In this document: in pieces, positions 61,779 through 64,000 of the stretch | How positions within the stretch are numbered: the stretch's first letter is position 1 | Layout of the letters: every line of letters starts with the position of its first letter | NCBI RefSeq assembly: GCF_040371755.1 | Contig: NZ_BAABWE010000001.1 | Coordinates: 434,001-498,000, forward strand | Origin: Bermanella sp040371755 | Lineage (GTDB): Bacteria; Pseudomonadota; Gammaproteobacteria; Pseudomonadales; Oceanobacteraceae | DNA: 64,000 bases | Direction of reading: 5' to 3' | The notes under the pieces: generated by a model | Database searches by the model: none | Told to the model about the DNA's origin: nothing | What the model saw: the letters and a program-made list of their open reading frames with translations, nothing else | Translations under genes and position numbers: made by a program

Positions 61779-63476
61779 TTACTCTAGGTTAAATGAACGA
61801 TTAACGGGAAAATCCACTTCTACCGTATTCCCGTTATTTAGGTATTGAGTTCGCTTTGATACCTGATTAACAAGCGAAACTCCTCGGCCAAAGGAGTCCT
61901 CATGGGCTCCTCCCATCATTTCATCAACATCAAACCCATTCCCTGAATCTTGTATACGCACTCTTAAAACAAGCTCATGTTCGGGTGTGTCGTCATGAAT
62001 CAGCTCACAATTAATTTGTATTAGACCTTCACTTAAATTGTTTAGTCTATCTGATCGCTCTTGGTAATAGGATATAAACCCTTCTTCACTGCGTTTAAGC
62101 TCAGAGGACAAGTTTAAAATTCCATGCTCTAAAGCGTTACTATACAGTTCTGCAAGCAACAAACCGATGATATCTTTATTTGGCCTAAGTGAGGTTTGAG
62201 CCCCCAAAACCGACATTAACTCTTCAATTGGGTCCGACTTTCTAAAGTCCTCAGGGGTTAAGTCACACTGTATTTTCCATAGAATACCCTGGTAAATGGA
62301 TGTTTCAACTGTGCTGTTATTGTTTATTTTTACTTCACCTGCACAGACTTCAACCAAGGTTATATCATCGTGCTGTTCTGCCCCTTGAATGAAGTCATTC
62401 ATGGTCTTTAACAGCGACCCCATGGGATCTTTCGTTCCAGTTGTAAACGCACTTTGCAAACCTTCTTCAGTAAAAAATTCACCCTCAGGATTTTCTGCCT
62501 CAATAATACCGTCAGTGAATAAAATTACTCTTTCACCCTCCTGTAGGGTTTTAACTTCAAATCCTTTATTAAAAGAATCTGCATCTTCGATGCCTAACGG
62601 CATACTCTGAGATTTTAGTGCCTCTTTTATTGTACCATTTGCATTTAGAATATAACCATCAGGCAAGCCACCCATCCATAACTGGATGCTATTTCCCTGT
62701 TGATTGAGCTCTAAGATACATGCACAACAAAACATATAATCAGGAAGCATGGTTAGCAGCATTCTGTTAAATTCGAATGCCATCTCCCCTACACTTAAAT
62801 GACGCTGCACTAATTGATCAAAGCTGTTTGCAATGGGTAATGTTCCGATTGAAGCGCCTAAACCATGCCCTGTAAAATCACCAATAAACACATATACGCC
62901 TCCAGTTGGACTTGGGGCCGACAATAAAATATCCCCATTAAAGGTTGAGGCAGGGGCTATATGGGTGCGTAAATTGCTACAATCGCTTAAGTTATGTTCA
63001 AGCGCTTTGTTAAAAATATGCGACACAATATTTTGCTCACGCTCCCAGCGACTATTGTGCAAGGTAAGCTCTTTATTGTTCTGAGATATTTGGTTAGTTA
63101 ATTCACGAATACGCTGATGAGCCGCAATTTTGGCCTTTAATACGGCCTCATTATAGGGCTTAGATAAAAAATCATCTCCACCAGACTCTAAGCATTGGCT
63201 CAAGGCTTTATCATCATCCAGTGCCGTTAAAAATATAATTGGTACATGATAGCCATCAGACGCTAAGCTTTTGATCTTTTTGGCAGCCTGTAAGCCATCC
63301 ATAACGGGCATGATGACATCCATTAATATAATATCAATGTCAACATCATGCTTTTCATAAGCCTCAACTGCTTGTTTACCATCTTTCGCTTCAATTACTT
63401 GGTGGCCGTCATCTTCCAGCAGCCATACAAGAATCGCCCTATTGGTCTCCTGGTCATCAACTACTAATACTTTCAT
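61779..63476 (-). CDS. Response regulator-PP2C phosphatase-kinase fusion (HsbR-like)
   Basis: A 565-residue three-domain protein: receiver (residues 1-120, phosphoacceptor Asp53 in IILMDVIMP), a short coiled coil, a SpoIIE/PP2C phosphatase (about 175-385; GDFTGHGLG, LFTDGIIEAENPEG) and a HATPase/anti-sigma kinase domain (about 430-565; LLLAELYSNALEHG, RIQDSGNGFDVDEM). Pseudomonas aeruginosa HsbR (571 aa) has the same architecture and works with the STAS protein HsbA. The small STAS gene lies 3 bp upstream. It probably controls HsbA phosphorylation in response to a phosphorelay such as HptB. Confidence 0.88.
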   Translation of the reverse strand: MKVLVVDDQETNRAILVWLLEDDGHQVIEAKDGKQAVEAYEKHDVDIDIILMDVIMPVMDGLQAAKKIKSLASDGYHVPIIFLTALDDDKALSQCLESGGDDFLSKPYNEAVLKAKIAAHQRIRELTNQISQNNKELTLHNSRWEREQNIVSHIFNKALEHNLSDCSNLRTHIAPASTFNGDILLSAPSPTGGVYVFIGDFTGHGLGASIGTLPIANSFDQLVQRHLSVGEMAFEFNRMLLTMLPDYMFCCACILELNQQGNSIQLWMGGLPDGYILNANGTIKEALKSQSMPLGIEDADSFNKGFEVKTLQEGERVILFTDGIIEAENPEGEFFTEEGLQSAFTTGTKDPMGSLLKTMNDFIQGAEQHDDITLVEVCAGEVKINNNSTVETSIYQGILWKIQCDLTPEDFRKSDPIEELMSVLGAQTSLRPNKDIIGLLLAELYSNALEHGILNLSSELKRSEEGFISYYQERSDRLNNLSEGLIQINCELIHDDTPEHELVLRVRIQDSGNGFDVDEMMGGAHEDSFGRGVSLVNQVSKRTQYLNNGNTVEVDFPVNRSFNLE

Positions 63477-63479
63477 GGA

Positions 63480-63782
63480 TTAAACAAACTTAAATTTTTT
63501 ATCAAAATGGGCAATGGAGAAGATTTTCATCAAATTGGGCTGGCAATTTTTAATGGTGATTGCTCGATCTTCACTACCAAGATGGTTTTTCATATTTAGC
63601 AGCATGCCTAACGCAGAGCTATCAATATATTCAGTTTCAGCCAGTTCAATGGTGAAGTTCAACCCTGAATCTTGGTGCTCGGAATAGGCATTACGAAATT
63701 CTTGCAAAATATTAAAGTCAAAACGCCCCTTAATACAGATGGTTACATCAGAGCCCGATTGCTCAACAGCTACATTTGTCAT
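63480..63782 (-). CDS. STAS anti-anti-sigma factor (HsbA-like)
   Basis: A 100-residue STAS protein. The phosphorylatable Ser is in YIDSSALGMLL; counting gives Ser56, which is where HsbA of Pseudomonas is phosphorylated, as I recall. HsbA binds FlgM when unphosphorylated, linking this switch to flagella, biofilm and c-di-GMP. That downstream partner is inference here; no flagellar gene is in the window. It is immediately upstream of the HsbR-like gene. Confidence 0.85.
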   Translation of the reverse strand: MTNVAVEQSGSDVTICIKGRFDFNILQEFRNAYSEHQDSGLNFTIELAETEYIDSSALGMLLNMKNHLGSEDRAITIKNCQPNLMKIFSIAHFDKKFKFV

Positions 63783-63904
63783 CGTCGTCCTTTATATTTG
63801 CCTTTGCTTATCTTCCAGAATAGATGCTCTATTGGAATTTTGCGCATACAAATGTTAGATTTTTACTATAAAAAGGTAAAAATACCTGTTGCTTGAGACT
63901 AAGA

Positions 63905-64000
63905 ATGCAAAACCCTCCGCAAAACCGCAATGGCATACTGGCTTGGATTTTAATGTCTGTGGGCTGGCTCAGCGTATTCTTGGGGGTATTGGGGATTTTC
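63905..64000 (+). CDS. Probable DUF454 (YbaN-like) membrane protein, N-terminal part (partial)
   Basis: The frame starts at ATG 63905 and is open to the window end (32 residues). It has a short hydrophilic N-terminus then a membrane helix ending GWLSVFLGVLGIF, which is the start of the family motif GWLSLxLGxxGIFLPLLPTTPF. The identifying PLLPTTPF part is outside the window, so the call is provisional. Confidence 0.55.
   Translation, partial: MQNPPQNRNGILAWILMSVGWLSVFLGVLGIF

Noticed and set aside
1..64000. tRNA, rRNA, CRISPR array, insertion sequence, integrase or attachment site
   Set aside because: I looked for tRNA-like cloverleaf ends, regular spaced repeats and transposase or integrase motifs and saw none.

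Overview
This window looks like chromosomal DNA from a moderately AT-rich marine gammaproteobacterium, most like the Oceanospirillales/Pseudomonadales side (Bermanella, Oleispira or Marinomonas-like). That placement is inference from gene content: an Anr/Fnr-type regulator next to ccoNOQP-ccoGHIS and ttcA, the large 180-kDa-class NAD-glutamate dehydrogenase, a PA4780-like RIO kinase, rlmKL, rmf, DUF2835, DUF2058, and an HsbR/HsbA-like partner-switching pair. I see no tRNA, rRNA, CRISPR array, IS element, integrase or phage block. Gene density is high and nearly every gene belongs to a chromosomal housekeeping or accessory-metabolic family.

Layout. 1-3.8 kb: end of a zinc-type alcohol dehydrogenase, DUF2986, VF530, DUF1456, a GH114-type lipoprotein, a DUF1275 membrane protein and a GNAT acetyltransferase. 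3.8-10.3 kb (mostly minus): RIO kinase, ABC exporter, PhzF-like protein, miaE, a small orphan and amt. The amt gene has an excellent sigma-54 promoter. 10.5-19.5 kb (mostly minus): rlmKL, rmf (plus), pyrD, DUF2835 and the 1617-residue glutamate dehydrogenase. 19.6-29.1 kb (plus): a MoxR/DUF58/DUF4381/VWA/VWA-TPR/BatD (Bat-type) operon, running on into SEC-C, EamA and selO genes. 29.2-39.6 kb: fused acyl-CoA mutase icmF, a cold-shock protein, an M17 aminopeptidase, trhO, tpx (minus), an extradiol dioxygenase-like gene, YjbR, DUF2058, an NTF2-like protein and a tiny lipoprotein. 39.6-45 kb (minus): a frameshifted DUF2834-like gene, then a mini fatty-acid cluster (FabA-tail-like small ORF, fabB, fabV, acp), rlmM and an alpha/beta hydrolase. 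45.2-54.8 kb (plus): the cbb3 oxidase ccoNOQP, ccoG, fixH, ccoI, ccoS, a TauE/SafE-like protein and fnr/anr. 54.9-64 kb: a phage-like lytic transglycosylase, ttcA, an exported hypothetical, greB, a MenA-like prenyltransferase, a DnaJ-related protein, a polysaccharide deacetylase, a LysR regulator, UPF0149, the hsbR/hsbA-like pair and the start of a probable DUF454 gene.

How the parts work together. The 45-55 kb block is a microaerobic respiration module: oxidase subunits, copper-loading and maturation factors, and the Fe-S oxygen sensor. Candidate Fnr/Anr boxes lie in front of both ccoN and fnr, the latter overlapping a -35 element, as expected for negative autoregulation. The amt promoter points to nitrogen control through RpoN. 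The Bat-type operon encodes a MoxR AAA+ ATPase with VWA partners and membrane-anchored scaffolds.

The least ordinary items are: the fabB-fabV-acp cluster preceded by a short coupled ORF resembling the C-terminal strand of FabA; inverted repeats wrapped around -10 elements (icmF, DUF1456, small lipoprotein); a phage-type transglycosylase without signal peptide between anr and ttcA; a one-base frameshift in a DUF2834-like gene; and a TTG-started greB overlapping the upstream stop as TTGA. I did not find a clearly undescribed multi-gene system such as a new defence island. The fab mini-cluster is the closest to something that deserves a second look.
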